Counted from the first letter of the stretch, positions 16,012 through 25,039 are shown. The stretch: DNA of 64,000 bases from [Ruminococcus] torques ATCC 27756 (GCF_000153925.1 NZ_DS264367.1:36622-100621), one strand, 5' to 3'. A program made the numbers and translations. Notes: generated from the sequence alone by a model not told the origin.

Positions 16012-16827
16012 CAGAAATGGGAAACCTGGCATACCCATAAAGAAGCGCTGAAACGGAAAGCGGAGGTTGAAAACCAACAGAACAATGGTACATTCCTTCC
16101 TCCGAATAATCAGAAAGTTTCAGATTTTCTGTATGATTTTGTTTCCACGTATGGGGAGAAAAAATGGGGCGTGTCTATGTATGACAGTCAAACAGCCCTG
16201 ATTGCCAACTATATCAATCCGATTATCGGAGATATGGAAGTGCAAGACATTACTACCCGCGTGGTGGATAAGTATATTCAAACACTTCAAAAGACGCCTT
16301 CTGTTTCTCGGAAGAATAGGAAAGCACGGACAGAATTTGTCACGAACTCAACGATTGAGAAAATCATCAAACTTCTACGGTGTGCTTTTAAGCAAGCTGT
16401 TCGTTGGGAATTGATTGAAAAAAATCCTTTTGACAATGTAGTCCTTCCCAAGACTGAATATAAAAAGCGCGATATTTGGGATGCTGAAACGATTCGTCTT
16501 GCTTTGGATCAGTGTACCGACAGTAAACTGTATATTGCCATGAACCTTGCTTTTGCGTGTTCTTTGCGTATGGGGGAGATTCTTGGACTAACCTGGAAAA
16601 ATGTTCATATTGAGGATGAAAACATAGCAACTGATAATGCTTATATCTACATAGAAGCAGAACTGGCACGAGCGTCCAAACAGGCGATTGAGACGTTAGG
16701 AGAAAAAGACATTTACCATATCTTTACTCCGTTAATGCCGAATACCAGCACCCGGATAATCCTGAAAAAACCAAAGACAGATTCCAGCATCCGTAAGGTC
16801 TGGCTGCCTAAGACAGTTGCCTATTAG
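16012..16827 (+). pseudogene. Tyrosine integrase, N-terminal and core fragment
   Basis: An open frame on the plus strand runs from the joint near 16012 (KWETWHTHKEALKRKAEVEN) through VSDFLYDFVSTYGEKKWGVS, PIIGDMEVQDITTRVVDKYI and ACSLRMGEILGLTWKNVHIE, ending at IRKVWLPKTVAY and a stop. It contains the SAM-like core-binding domain and the first catalytic arginine (SLRMGEILGL). It lacks the HxxR, GH and Tyr boxes, which are on the opposite strand at 14941-15390. An internal ATG at 16171 could start a 218-residue product. After 16827, TTAGCAA occurs three times within about 70 bases (16825-16890) with no gene. Confidence 0.83.
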
Positions 16828-16961
16828 CAAGGAAGCTATTTTTATTAGCAAGGACATCGTTTCTGTTCGTTTCCAATTAGCAAAATATAAGTTCCAACTC
16901 ATAAACATACATTAACCTCCAATAAAAGAAAAATGGTTTTGTCTAAAGAGTACAGCTAAAC

Positions 16962-17000
16962 AAAAAAAGCTGTAAACCCTTGAAAACAAAGGCTTACAGC
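16962..17000 (-). terminator. Terminator of the tRNA-Arg transcript
   Basis: On the minus strand GCTGTAAGCC, a loop and GGGTTTACAGC are followed by seven T residues, 12 bases after the tRNA 3' end. Confidence 0.85.
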
Positions 17001-17011
17001 GTTGTTTCCAG

Positions 17012-17085
17012 CGTCCCAGAGAGGATTTGAACCTCCGACCCCACGCTTAGGAGGCGTGTGCTCTATCCAACTGAGCTACTGAGAC
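17012..17085 (-). tRNA. tRNA-Arg (anticodon CCU)
   Basis: 74 bases on the minus strand fold into a full cloverleaf. The acceptor stem is GTCTCAG/CTGGGAC with discriminator G. The D-arm is GCTCAGTTGGATAGAGC. The anticodon stem CACGC/GCGTG closes the loop CTCCTAA with anticodon CCT. The T-arm contains GGTTCAAATCC. CCA is not encoded. tRNA genes of this kind are frequent attachment sites for tyrosine-integrase elements, and an integrase fragment ends about 185 bases away. Confidence 0.95.
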
Positions 17086-17120
17086 ATCTATCAAAAATAT
17101 TAAGTTGTATGCAAAATTTA

Positions 17121-17177
17121 GACTCGAATCATCTACCGCTTAGGAGGACCCTGTTATATCCATTTAACTAACGAGAC
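17121..17177 (-). pseudogene. Degenerate tRNA-Arg(CCU) remnant
   Basis: The minus strand reads GTCTCGTTAGTTAAATGGAT, then ATAACAGGGTCCTCCTAAGC and GGTAGATGATTCGAGTC. It has a recognisable acceptor 5' strand, D-arm and anticodon loop with CCT, but no matching 3' acceptor strand and a damaged T-arm. It lies 35 bases upstream of the intact tRNA-Arg gene. Likely origin: the displaced end of an attachment site, or a broken duplicate. It should not give a functional tRNA. Confidence 0.65.
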
Positions 17178-17600
17178 AAATGCCGCTTTTCCTTGAAAAC
17201 ATTCTGTTTTCAGGATTTTTGTTATGGCAACCTTTATTTTAATTATCAGCTCTTTTGAAGCTGTTAATTACAATTATTTTACTTTTTTAATATTTGTAAA
17301 TACCTCATCTATTATAACAGTTTCATCTGTCTGCTACAACCGTTTTTCGTATTTTTCTGAAATCATTTTGCTTCCACTATTTTTTCCATGATTTTTATTT
17401 TTGTTAGTTTTACGTTAAATTCTGGTTTTTATTTTTGTTAAGTTTTTCTCTCTATTTTAAATCTTTGTCATTTATTTTAAATGACTGTAAGGTCTATTGT
17501 ATGTGTTTTTTTCAAATGCTACGATAACTATCGGCATGTGACCGTCTTTTACTGTCACGGCATCATACGAATAAAACAGGAACTTTTACAGGAGGTTATT
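17178..17600. other. Gene-free AT-rich interval before the phosphoesterase gene
   Basis: 423 bases. No convincing reading frame is present. An imperfect inverted repeat, TAATTATCAGCT/AGCTGTTAATTA (17237-17267), could be a bidirectional terminator. The remainder is poly-T-rich. The phosphoesterase promoter must lie here but no box is convincing enough to call. Confidence 0.4.
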
Positions 17601-20000
17601 ATGAAAAAACGAATCGTTCAATTACAGATCGGCGCTGCGGCGATTGCAGCAATTCTCGGAACGGGAAGCGTTATAAATGCATTTCCGTGTTCCGCCGCTT
17701 TGGTCACTGCTTACGCAAAAGAGCAGAATACCGAGGAAAATGTAACCGTAGTCAATGAAAAGACAACATGGAAATATCTTGACAACAACACAGATCCGGC
17801 ATCCGGGCTGTCCTCGCTCACTGCTTGGACTACTCCTGATTTTAATGACTCTGCATGGAAGTCTGCCGCCGGAAAATTCGGTGCGAAAAGGGGCGCTCTT
17901 ACATCTTTTAACGGATTTACTCCGACAGTTCTTTTACAGCAATATCAAGATCAAGAAAACAGCAAATGTACTCCGACATTTTTCTTCCGTACAACTTTTA
18001 ATGCACAAAATATTGATCAGATCACTTCTGTCACAGGAACTCTTTTCCATGACGACGCTGTTGCCGTTTACTTAAACGGACAGTTGATCACTTCAGCCGA
18101 CATGCCGGATGAAAAGCATGAAAATAATCTTTATTATGCAGGAGTAAGCGCAGGAGCTCCTAAAGAAGCTTCAGTTGTTCTTACAAAAGATCAACTGAAA
18201 AGCATCTTAAAAGAGGGATCAAACGTTCTTTCTGTAGAACTTCATCAAGACCGTGAATCCAGTTCTGATATTTACTTTGAATTTCAGAATTTGTCTTTAA
18301 ACTATAATGAAAATAATACAGACGGCGATAACAGCGGAAGCAATGATGAAAAAGTAACGCAGAAATCTATTTTTCTAACTGTAGGAAACGATACGTCAAG
18401 TCAGGGAATTACGTGGTACGCCGACACAGAAACGGCAGGAGAAGTTCAGTATGCGGTAAAAACAGGCGATACATTCCCTGAAAATTACTTAACTGTACCC
18501 GCTTCTTCAACAGCTGCAAACGAAAAAGGATTCTATTCTAATCAAGCGGTTCTTACAGGACTTCTTCCTGATAAAGAATATGTGTATCGTGTAAAAAATG
18601 GCGATACAATCAGTGATATTTATAGTTTTACTTCCGGAAACAACGACGGTTCTTATGAATTTGCCTTCGTAGGAGATCCTCAGATCGGCGCCGGCAGCAC
18701 AGACAGCGATATTGAAGGATGGAATGAAACTTTGAAAACTATTTCTTCAAAATTTAACGCCGACTTTCTTCTTTCAGGCGGAGATCAGGTAAACACGGCC
18801 TCAAATGAAACACAGTATACAGGATACATAAATGAGTTGTTTACTTCCCTTCCGAGCGCTACGACAATCGGAAACCACGACTCAGGTTCTGCCGCATATA
18901 ATCAGCATTTTAACCTGCCAAACGAAAGCGCTGACAAAGGACAGACAACTGCCGGAAGCGACTACTGGTTTGTTTACGAAAATACACTTTTCATTAATTT
19001 AAACTCCAATGACAGATCCACCGCAGAACATAAAGCATTTATCGAAGAAGCAATCGCTGCAAATCCGAATGTAAAATGGAAAACAGTTGTTTTTCACCAT
19101 TCTATTTTCTCAACTGCAAGTCATGTTGACGACGGCGATATCATTACAAGACGTAATGAACTTCCTCAAGTTTTCAAAGATCTTGATATTGATGTTGTAT
19201 TAATGGGACATGATCATGTTTACACAAGAACTTATATGATGGACGGAACAACTCCTGACACAAGTAAAGGAGTTCAGAGCAGCGTTACAAATCCGACAGG
19301 AATTCTTTATCTTACCGCAAACTCTGCTTCCGGTAGTAAATACTATGATATCAAAGCTCCGAATGCCGAATATTCCGCTAAGATGGATCAATCTTACAGA
19401 AGAACGGTAACAGATATTAAAGTGACAGATACTTCTTACACAATGAAAACTTATTACGCCGATGATCTATCTTTATTAGATGAATTTACAATCTACAAAG
19501 CGGATAATACAGCTCTTCTCAATAAGATAAATGAACTTAAAAATATGAATTTATCGGAGTCTGATTATACAAAAGACAGTTGGAAGTCCTTTTCCGATGC
19601 TCTTACATCAGCAGAAGAACTGTTAAAAAATTCTGATGCCACACAAGATATGCTGGATGCATCGCTTTTAGATCTTCAGACAGCTTACGAGCATCTTGTC
19701 AAAACCGATGATCAAAACGGTAATGATAACAATGGTAATAACAATAACGGCGATAACAATAACGGCAATAACAATAACGGCAATAACAACAACGGCAATA
19801 ACAACAATGGCAATAACAACAATGGCAATAACAGCGGCAATAATAATGCCAACAACAATAACAACAGCAGTAATAAAGCAAATACTTCTGCTCCGTCCGC
19901 AAAAACCGGCGATATCACCACTTTTGCTCCGATAGCTTTGCTGCTTGCCGCATCACTTTCCGTTATTGCATTTATTACAAAAAGAAGGAGATCTGCTTAA
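17601..20000 (+). CDS. Cell-wall-anchored calcineurin-like metallophosphoesterase
   Basis: 799 residues from the ATG at 17601, with CAGGAGG nine bases upstream; the upstream in-frame extension lacks a signal. Residues 1-40 are a signal peptide. About 50-285 form a beta-rich, galactose-binding-like domain. About 290-375 form a purple-acid-phosphatase N-terminal Fn3-like domain (GITWYADTETAGEVQYAV). About 390-640 form the metallophosphoesterase with all metal motifs: FVGDPQIG, LSGGDQVN, IGNHDSG, VFHHSIF and MGHDHVYTR. A FIVAR-like helical segment (about 655-715) is followed by an Asn/Gly repeat tract and the sorting region PSAKTGD, a hydrophobic helix and KRRRSA. The anchor motif is an LPxTG variant. 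Extracellular phosphate-ester hydrolysis is inferred; substrate unknown. A YibE/F gene follows 16 bases later. Confidence 0.88.
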   Translation: MKKRIVQLQIGAAAIAAILGTGSVINAFPCSAALVTAYAKEQNTEENVTVVNEKTTWKYLDNNTDPASGLSSLTAWTTPDFNDSAWKSAAGKFGAKRGALTSFNGFTPTVLLQQYQDQENSKCTPTFFFRTTFNAQNIDQITSVTGTLFHDDAVAVYLNGQLITSADMPDEKHENNLYYAGVSAGAPKEASVVLTKDQLKSILKEGSNVLSVELHQDRESSSDIYFEFQNLSLNYNENNTDGDNSGSNDEKVTQKSIFLTVGNDTSSQGITWYADTETAGEVQYAVKTGDTFPENYLTVPASSTAANEKGFYSNQAVLTGLLPDKEYVYRVKNGDTISDIYSFTSGNNDGSYEFAFVGDPQIGAGSTDSDIEGWNETLKTISSKFNADFLLSGGDQVNTASNETQYTGYINELFTSLPSATTIGNHDSGSAAYNQHFNLPNESADKGQTTAGSDYWFVYENTLFINLNSNDRSTAEHKAFIEEAIAANPNVKWKTVVFHHSIFSTASHVDDGDIITRRNELPQVFKDLDIDVVLMGHDHVYTRTYMMDGTTPDTSKGVQSSVTNPTGILYLTANSASGSKYYDIKAPNAEYSAKMDQSYRRTVTDIKVTDTSYTMKTYYADDLSLLDEFTIYKADNTALLNKINELKNMNLSESDYTKDSWKSFSDALTSAEELLKNSDATQDMLDASLLDLQTAYEHLVKTDDQNGNDNNGNNNNGDNNNGNNNNGNNNNGNNNNGNNNNGNNSGNNNANNNNNSSNKANTSAPSAKTGDITTFAPIALLLAASLSVIAFITKRRRSA
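19728..19860 (+). repeat. Asn/Gly-coding tandem repeat (NNNNG units)
   Basis: About eight imperfect copies of a 15-base unit like AATAACAATAACGGC code for an (Asn)4-Gly linker just before the sorting signal of the phosphoesterase. Units are nearly identical, so length variation by slippage is likely between strains. It gives long artefactual Cys/Tyr- or Leu-rich frames on the opposite strand. Confidence 0.9.
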
Positions 20001-20016
20001 GATCAGATAGGATAAA

Positions 20017-21165
20017 ATGATGTTGAGAAAAATAAAGCAAAACTATATTGTACTGATACTTATTTTCCTCAGTGTCCTCACTATACTTATTCTTCAGAAT
20101 TTCGGGTTTAAAAGCTATTCTCGATACAGCACAGATACACTCCACTACGACAAAGGTGTCGTAGTGGAGATTTCTAATGAGGACATTGAATATGATAAAG
20201 AACTTAAAATTTACCTCGGCAGTCAGGATTTAAAAATAAAAATGTCCGAAGGAATTCAAAAAGGTAAAATTATAGAAGTAACAAATTATCTAACGAAAAC
20301 ACATAATGTTCATGCGAAAATCCATATGCCTCTTATTATCAATATCGATCAGCCTGATAATATTGAGCCATATTATACTGTATACAATTATGACCGCACA
20401 TTTTCTCTTTTTGCATGTGCCGCCGTTCTTGCAGCCGCGATCTTTTGTATCGGCGGAGGAAAGGGATTAAAATCAATCGCAGGGCTTCTTTATTCTATGC
20501 TTCTTATCATTGAATTTCTCCTGCCTGCCGTATTCTCAGGATGGCCGCCGATCGCATCCAGTATCATATGTGCCATACTCTCCACGGCAGTTACTCTTCT
20601 TCTGTTAAACGGACAAAGCGGGAAAACATTTTCCGCGATTTTATCTACAATGATTGGAATGTTTTTTGCGCTTATTCTTTTCCTTATCACATCTGCCATG
20701 ATCCATGTGGACGGATTCAGTTCGGCAGATGCCGAAGGTTTGATTTTAATACATGAAGAAACCGGTCTACAGATTAAAGACGTTCTTTTTGCGGGAGTTG
20801 TAATTTCTTCTCTCGGTGCGATCATGGATGTCGGAATGTCTGTCGTTTCATCACTTTACGAAATTTATCACCATAATCCGACTCTTACTGCAAAAGATAT
20901 TTTCAGATCCGGTATAGAAATAGGAAAAGATATGATCGGAACAATGACGAATACACTGATCCTTGCATTTACAGGCAGTGCATTCATCACATTACTTGTG
21001 TTCCTCTCATATCAAGTACAATTTAACCAACTTATCAATTCTAATTATCTCAGCATCGAAATTGCTCAGGGACTATGCGGAACATTCGGAATTGTTCTGA
21101 CAATTCCAGCCGCTTCTGCAATCTCCGCATTTATGCTGACTCGAAAACAAAAGATGATCCCGTAG
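20017..21165 (+). CDS. YibE/F-like integral membrane protein
   Basis: 382 residues. There is one N-terminal membrane segment (about 9-27) and an extracytoplasmic stretch to about 125 with the beta-rich DTLHYDKGVVVEISNEDIEY. About seven more membrane segments follow. LFAGVVISSLGAIMDVGMSV near 258 and DMIGTMTNTLILAFTGSAF near 310 are the YibE/F family hallmarks. The family is widespread in Firmicutes and has no established biochemical role; transport is only a guess. The gene follows the phosphoesterase by 16 bases and is probably co-transcribed, which hints at a link with phosphate or surface processes. Start choice between two adjacent ATGs is arbitrary. Confidence 0.87.
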   Translation: MMLRKIKQNYIVLILIFLSVLTILILQNFGFKSYSRYSTDTLHYDKGVVVEISNEDIEYDKELKIYLGSQDLKIKMSEGIQKGKIIEVTNYLTKTHNVHAKIHMPLIINIDQPDNIEPYYTVYNYDRTFSLFACAAVLAAAIFCIGGGKGLKSIAGLLYSMLLIIEFLLPAVFSGWPPIASSIICAILSTAVTLLLLNGQSGKTFSAILSTMIGMFFALILFLITSAMIHVDGFSSADAEGLILIHEETGLQIKDVLFAGVVISSLGAIMDVGMSVVSSLYEIYHHNPTLTAKDIFRSGIEIGKDMIGTMTNTLILAFTGSAFITLLVFLSYQVQFNQLINSNYLSIEIAQGLCGTFGIVLTIPAASAISAFMLTRKQKMIP

Positions 21166-21198
21166 TGTGCCTTTCGGCTCTTCCGGCGATTATTCATA

Positions 21199-22074
21199 TT
21201 AAAAATTAATATATCCCTGCAGCCAGATTGTTCCTTTGAACCGTCTCCCGATCTCAGGTTCTCCCATCGTCTCGGATACGGGAACACATATATCAAATTG
21301 AAGCTCGTTTACATTAAGCTTCATCTGATATACTTCCCTGTCCGTGACGATGTTTTTTCGTCTGCGGACTGCCAGTATCTCTCCCATGATAGAATAAAGA
21401 TCGCACTCTATTCCATACGGCATAAAATACGTATCCACTATAGAAAATATATCCTCATTTGCAAGTCTTTTTGAAACTTGAGAATACATATCTATATCGT
21501 CTAATGTCAGTGTTTCTATCGCGCTCTGATCTCCGTTTCTTGCTGCATTAATGAGCATCTTCCGGTTATCCGAAGCTTCTTTTTCCGACCTTACGCTTTT
21601 CTCGTCTTTGCTTACCGGAAGCAATATCATTCCTGATAAAGCAAGCCCGGATAAAGTAACTGACGTCGTCGGATCTGCCGGGAATCCGGCCTGACGCTCT
21701 CTCATATATTCGATTCCGTTCTGCACCGTAAATATCAGACTTATTCCGATCTTAGAATCTTCACACATTCCGAGATATTGTTCTTTTTCAATTTTTCTCT
21801 CTACGGCAATTTCTGCATATGTGCTTATACCGCTTCCTTCAAAATACGGAAAATAATAATAAGGATCAAAATATTCTCTTTCATCTAATCCGCCGCACAG
21901 TGCAATTCCCATACTTTGTCCGTATTCTTTTTTCAGCTCACAGAAATCTTCTCCCGGCTTATAAGAAACTATTGTCTGATGAGTACACTGCTCTTCAACT
22001 TCTTCCAACAGCTTTTTTAAGTCTGATCTTGTTTGAATATTATCAAATCCTAACGCTTTTAAATACTTATGCAT
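21199..22074 (-). CDS. DUF3881 family protein
   Basis: 291 residues, soluble, no signal peptide. MHKYLKALGFDNIQTRSDLK at the start, YGQSMGIALCGGLDEREYFD (near residue 50) and YYYFPYFEGSGISTYAEIAV are the conserved blocks of DUF3881, found in Lachnospiraceae near serS and parAB. The C-terminal part (about 205-285) looks beta-rich (YGIECDLYSIMGEILAVRRR). No catalytic motif can be recognised and the function is unknown. It lies 46 bases after serS on the same strand, and converges with the YibE/F gene. Confidence 0.85.
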   Translation of the reverse strand: MHKYLKALGFDNIQTRSDLKKLLEEVEEQCTHQTIVSYKPGEDFCELKKEYGQSMGIALCGGLDEREYFDPYYYFPYFEGSGISTYAEIAVERKIEKEQYLGMCEDSKIGISLIFTVQNGIEYMRERQAGFPADPTTSVTLSGLALSGMILLPVSKDEKSVRSEKEASDNRKMLINAARNGDQSAIETLTLDDIDMYSQVSKRLANEDIFSIVDTYFMPYGIECDLYSIMGEILAVRRRKNIVTDREVYQMKLNVNELQFDICVPVSETMGEPEIGRRFKGTIWLQGYINF

Positions 22075-22120
22075 CTATTTTTCATCTTTCTGTCTTGATT
22101 GTTTTCAGATCTTTTTACTC

Positions 22121-23410
22121 TTATTTTTTCTTGACTTCTATTTTCTCATTTCCGCCCATATACGGTCTGAGAACTTCAGGAATTTTTACCGATCCGTCAG
22201 CCTGAAGATTATTTTCCAAAAATGCAATCAGCATTCTCGGCGGAGCGACAACTGTATTATTCAGTGTATGTGCAAAATAGCTTCCGTCTTTACCTTTCAC
22301 GCGAATACCGAGACGTCTCGCCTGTGCATCTCCGAGATTTGAACAACTTCCTACCTCAAAATATTTTTTCTGACGCGGAGACCACGCTTCTACATCTACA
22401 GACTTCACTTTCAAATCTGCAAGATCTCCCGAACAACACTCAAGTGTTCTTACCGGAATATCCATAGAACGGAACAGATCAACTGTATTTTTCCACAATT
22501 TTTCATACCACTCCATACTTTCTTCCGGTTTGCAGACAACGATCATTTCCTGTTTTTCAAACTGATGAATACGGTATACTCCTCTTTCTTCGATTCCGTG
22601 AGCTCCTTTTTCTTTTCTGAAACAAGGTGAATAACTTGTCAGTGTCTGTGGAAGTTCCTCTTCCGTAAGCTGTGTATTAATAAACTTTCCGATCATAGAA
22701 TGCTCGCTTGTTCCGATAAGATAAAGATCTTCTCCTTCAATCTTATACATCATCGCATCCATTTCCGCAAAACTCATTACGCCTGTAACAACATTACTTC
22801 TGATCATAAACGGAGGTATACAATATGTAAAACCTCTGTTGATCATAAAATCGCGGGCATAAGATATCACTGCCGAATGCAGTCTTGCTATATCTCCCAT
22901 AAGATAATAAAAACCGTTTCCTGCAACTTTTCTCGCACTGTCAAGATCAATGCCGTTAAACGCTTCCATAATCTCTGTGTGATACGGAATTTCAAAATCA
23001 GGAACTACCGGCTCTCCAAAACGCTCGAGTTCTACATTCTCACTGTCATCTTTTCCAATCGGAACAGACGGATCGATAATATTCGGAATGGTCATCATGA
23101 TTTTCTTGATTTTTTCTTCAACTTCTTTTTCTTCTACAGACAACTCCTCGATTCTTCCTGCGCTTTCACTTACTTTTTTCTTAAGAACTTCTGCTTCTTC
23201 AAATTTTTTCTGAGCCATCATTGCTCCGATTTCTTTTGAAGATTTATTCTTTTCTGCACGAAGAGCTTCTACTTCCTGCTTTATCTCTCTGTTTCTTAAG
23301 TCTAATTCAATTACTTCATCAACAAGAGGAAGTTTTTCATCCTGAAATTTATTTTTAATATTTTGTTTTACGATTTCCGGGTTACTTCTTAAAAATTTAA
23401 TATCTAACAT
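22121..23410 (-). CDS. serS: Seryl-tRNA synthetase
   Basis: 429 residues, standard length. The N-terminal long coiled-coil arm (about 28-105) binds the long variable arm of tRNA-Ser. The class II core has motif 2 FRKEKGAHGIEERGVYRIHQ (about residues 268-287) and FEKQE, and motif 3 NTVVAPPRMLIAFLENN near 400. TSEHSMIGKF (about 236) is the serine-binding TxE loop. It charges tRNA-Ser with serine in the cytoplasm and also primes selenocysteine synthesis where present. The 104 bases upstream of the start contain no T-box leader. It sits between DUF4446 and DUF3881 genes in a minus-strand cluster running away from the origin. Confidence 0.97.
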   Translation of the reverse strand: MLDIKFLRSNPEIVKQNIKNKFQDEKLPLVDEVIELDLRNREIKQEVEALRAEKNKSSKEIGAMMAQKKFEEAEVLKKKVSESAGRIEELSVEEKEVEEKIKKIMMTIPNIIDPSVPIGKDDSENVELERFGEPVVPDFEIPYHTEIMEAFNGIDLDSARKVAGNGFYYLMGDIARLHSAVISYARDFMINRGFTYCIPPFMIRSNVVTGVMSFAEMDAMMYKIEGEDLYLIGTSEHSMIGKFINTQLTEEELPQTLTSYSPCFRKEKGAHGIEERGVYRIHQFEKQEMIVVCKPEESMEWYEKLWKNTVDLFRSMDIPVRTLECCSGDLADLKVKSVDVEAWSPRQKKYFEVGSCSNLGDAQARRLGIRVKGKDGSYFAHTLNNTVVAPPRMLIAFLENNLQADGSVKIPEVLRPYMGGNEKIEVKKK

Positions 23411-23514
23411 AACATATACTCCTTTTTCTTCTTTACTCTTTTCCTAATTAAAATTCACATTTTATTATTGCTAAAACTTATATCTTTTCTTTATGATCAC
23501 ACTTTTCTATACGG

Positions 23515-24042
23515 TTATTCTTCCATATCTCTCAAATCATATTTTTCTTGATACACCGCTTTTTCCAGACATTCTTTTTCTTCGGATGATAACTCAATAT
23601 AGCTTTCACCGTTTACAACTTCTTTTATATAAGTGTAACAGCCTTCTCTGCTGTGCATTGCATTGAAGATCCATCCGTTATTGTTTTCATCCAGCATTGT
23701 AAGTGCAAAACTCAATTCTCCGCCCATTTCGTGAAAAGCATCGTATTTGACAATTCCGACCTTCTGATAATGTGTTTTCATTTTTTCCGAAATTTCTTTT
23801 ACTTCTTTTTCATTTGCTCTCACAAGTTCTGCGATTTCATCCAGTTCATCAAATTTGCCGAAAATACTTTTTTCAAGATTTTTTCCGTTTTTTCCACGCA
23901 TAAATGTTACATAACTTTTCTGTAAACGTCTATATTTTGTATTCAGCATCACATACAATACGATCATTACAATTTGTATGATAAACATAACGACAAACAG
24001 ATAAAACGGATCTACTCCCCAACTATCCAATATACCTTTCAT
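23515..24042 (-). CDS. DUF4446 family membrane protein
   Basis: 175 residues. There is one N-terminal membrane helix (about 11-34, FYLFVVMFIIQIVMIVLYVM). A basic coiled-coil-like segment covers about 38-90 and the conserved block KVGIVKYDAFHEMGGELSFA lies near 92, followed by LTMLDENNNGWIFNAMHSRE. These are the hallmarks of DUF4446. The gene regularly follows parB in Clostridia, as here (80 bases downstream), and may belong to chromosome or cell-pole organisation, but no function is established. Confidence 0.85.
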   Translation of the reverse strand: MKGILDSWGVDPFYLFVVMFIIQIVMIVLYVMLNTKYRRLQKSYVTFMRGKNGKNLEKSIFGKFDELDEIAELVRANEKEVKEISEKMKTHYQKVGIVKYDAFHEMGGELSFALTMLDENNNGWIFNAMHSREGCYTYIKEVVNGESYIELSSEEKECLEKAVYQEKYDLRDMEE

Positions 24043-24122
24043 TTCTTTTCATCTCCCCATATTTTATGACTTTTGCTTCATCTTTTTTCTATACGTTCTT
24101 CCTTTTCACATTTCTATTTCTT

Positions 24123-25037
24123 CTATTTTGATTGAATAGACATGATCAAATCATAGATTCTTTCAAGTTCTTCCTCTGAATAATATTCTATCTCAATCTT
24201 TCCCTTTCCATTCGCTTTTGGGTTAACACTCACTTTTGTTCCTATTATATTTTTCAAGTGTTCTTCGAGATTATTGTACACAAACATGTGTTCTCGTTTT
24301 TGTACTTTTACTTCTTTTTTGGGATTTTTTAAAGCTTTTACAAGTTTTTCAGTTTCCCGAACGCTTAATTTTTCATCAAATATCTTGTTTGCCAATATAT
24401 ACTGCTGTTCTTCATCGTCAAGCGCCAACAAAGCTCTTGCATGTCCGGTACTGATCATATCATCAACTATCATCTGCTGTACACGCTCACTTAGTTTAAG
24501 CAGCCGCATGGAATTCGTTACCGCTGTCCGACTTTTTGAAACCCGCTCTGCAACTTCATCTTGTTTTAAATCAAATTCCTCTAGCAGACGTTTATATGCC
24601 ATTGCTTCCTCGATCGGATTCAAATTTTCCCTCTGAATATTTTCAATAAGAGAAATTTCAACAATCTCCTGATCCGTATAGTTTTTCACAATAATCGGAA
24701 CATCTTTAATTCCCGCAAGCTTTGCAGCTCTCCATCTTCTCTCACCCGCTATGATTTCATAATAATCTTTCTTTTTTTGAACAAGAAGCGGCTGTAATAT
24801 TCCAAATTGCCTGATAGAATCTGCCAATTCCATAAGCGAATCTTCATCAAATTCTTTTCTTGGCTGTTCTCTGTTCGGTTCAACTTCATTTATTTTTACT
24901 AATATTTCCCCGGATCCAACATTTTTTTCTTGTTTTTCTTTACTTACTTTCTGCTGAGATGCTGATTCTTCCTTCACAGTCTTATTCGGGATAAGACTAT
25001 CCAATCCTTTTCCAAGACCATTTCTTTTCCCTGCCAT
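24123..25037 (-). CDS. parB: Chromosome partitioning protein ParB/Spo0J
   Basis: 304 residues from the ATG at 25035-25037, which overlaps nothing and has AAGGAGA upstream; a GTG six bases earlier is closer than usual to that site. MAGKRNGLGKGLDSLIP is the conserved opening. The CTPase/ParB-N domain has QPLLVQKKKDYYEIIAGERR followed by WRAAKLAG (the GERRxRA box). The central helix-turn-helix LKQDEVAERVSKSRTAVTNS binds parS. The C-terminal dimerisation domain is at about 255-304. It spreads from the two parS sites upstream and loads SMC, organising the origin; in spore-formers it also feeds into sporulation control. Co-transcribed with parA. Confidence 0.97.
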   Translation of the reverse strand: MAGKRNGLGKGLDSLIPNKTVKEESASQQKVSKEKQEKNVGSGEILVKINEVEPNREQPRKEFDEDSLMELADSIRQFGILQPLLVQKKKDYYEIIAGERRWRAAKLAGIKDVPIIVKNYTDQEIVEISLIENIQRENLNPIEEAMAYKRLLEEFDLKQDEVAERVSKSRTAVTNSMRLLKLSERVQQMIVDDMISTGHARALLALDDEEQQYILANKIFDEKLSVRETEKLVKALKNPKKEVKVQKREHMFVYNNLEEHLKNIIGTKVSVNPKANGKGKIEIEYYSEEELERIYDLIMSIQSK

Positions 25038-25039
25038 AA

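Noticed and set aside
19699..19921. Cys/Tyr-rich and Leu-rich minus-strand frames
   Set aside because: They arise from the low-complexity Asn/Gly repeat of the phosphoesterase.
23411..23514. Possible T-box riboswitch before serS
   Set aside because: The gap to the upstream gene is about 100 bases and contains neither a T-box core nor a terminator with alternative pairing.
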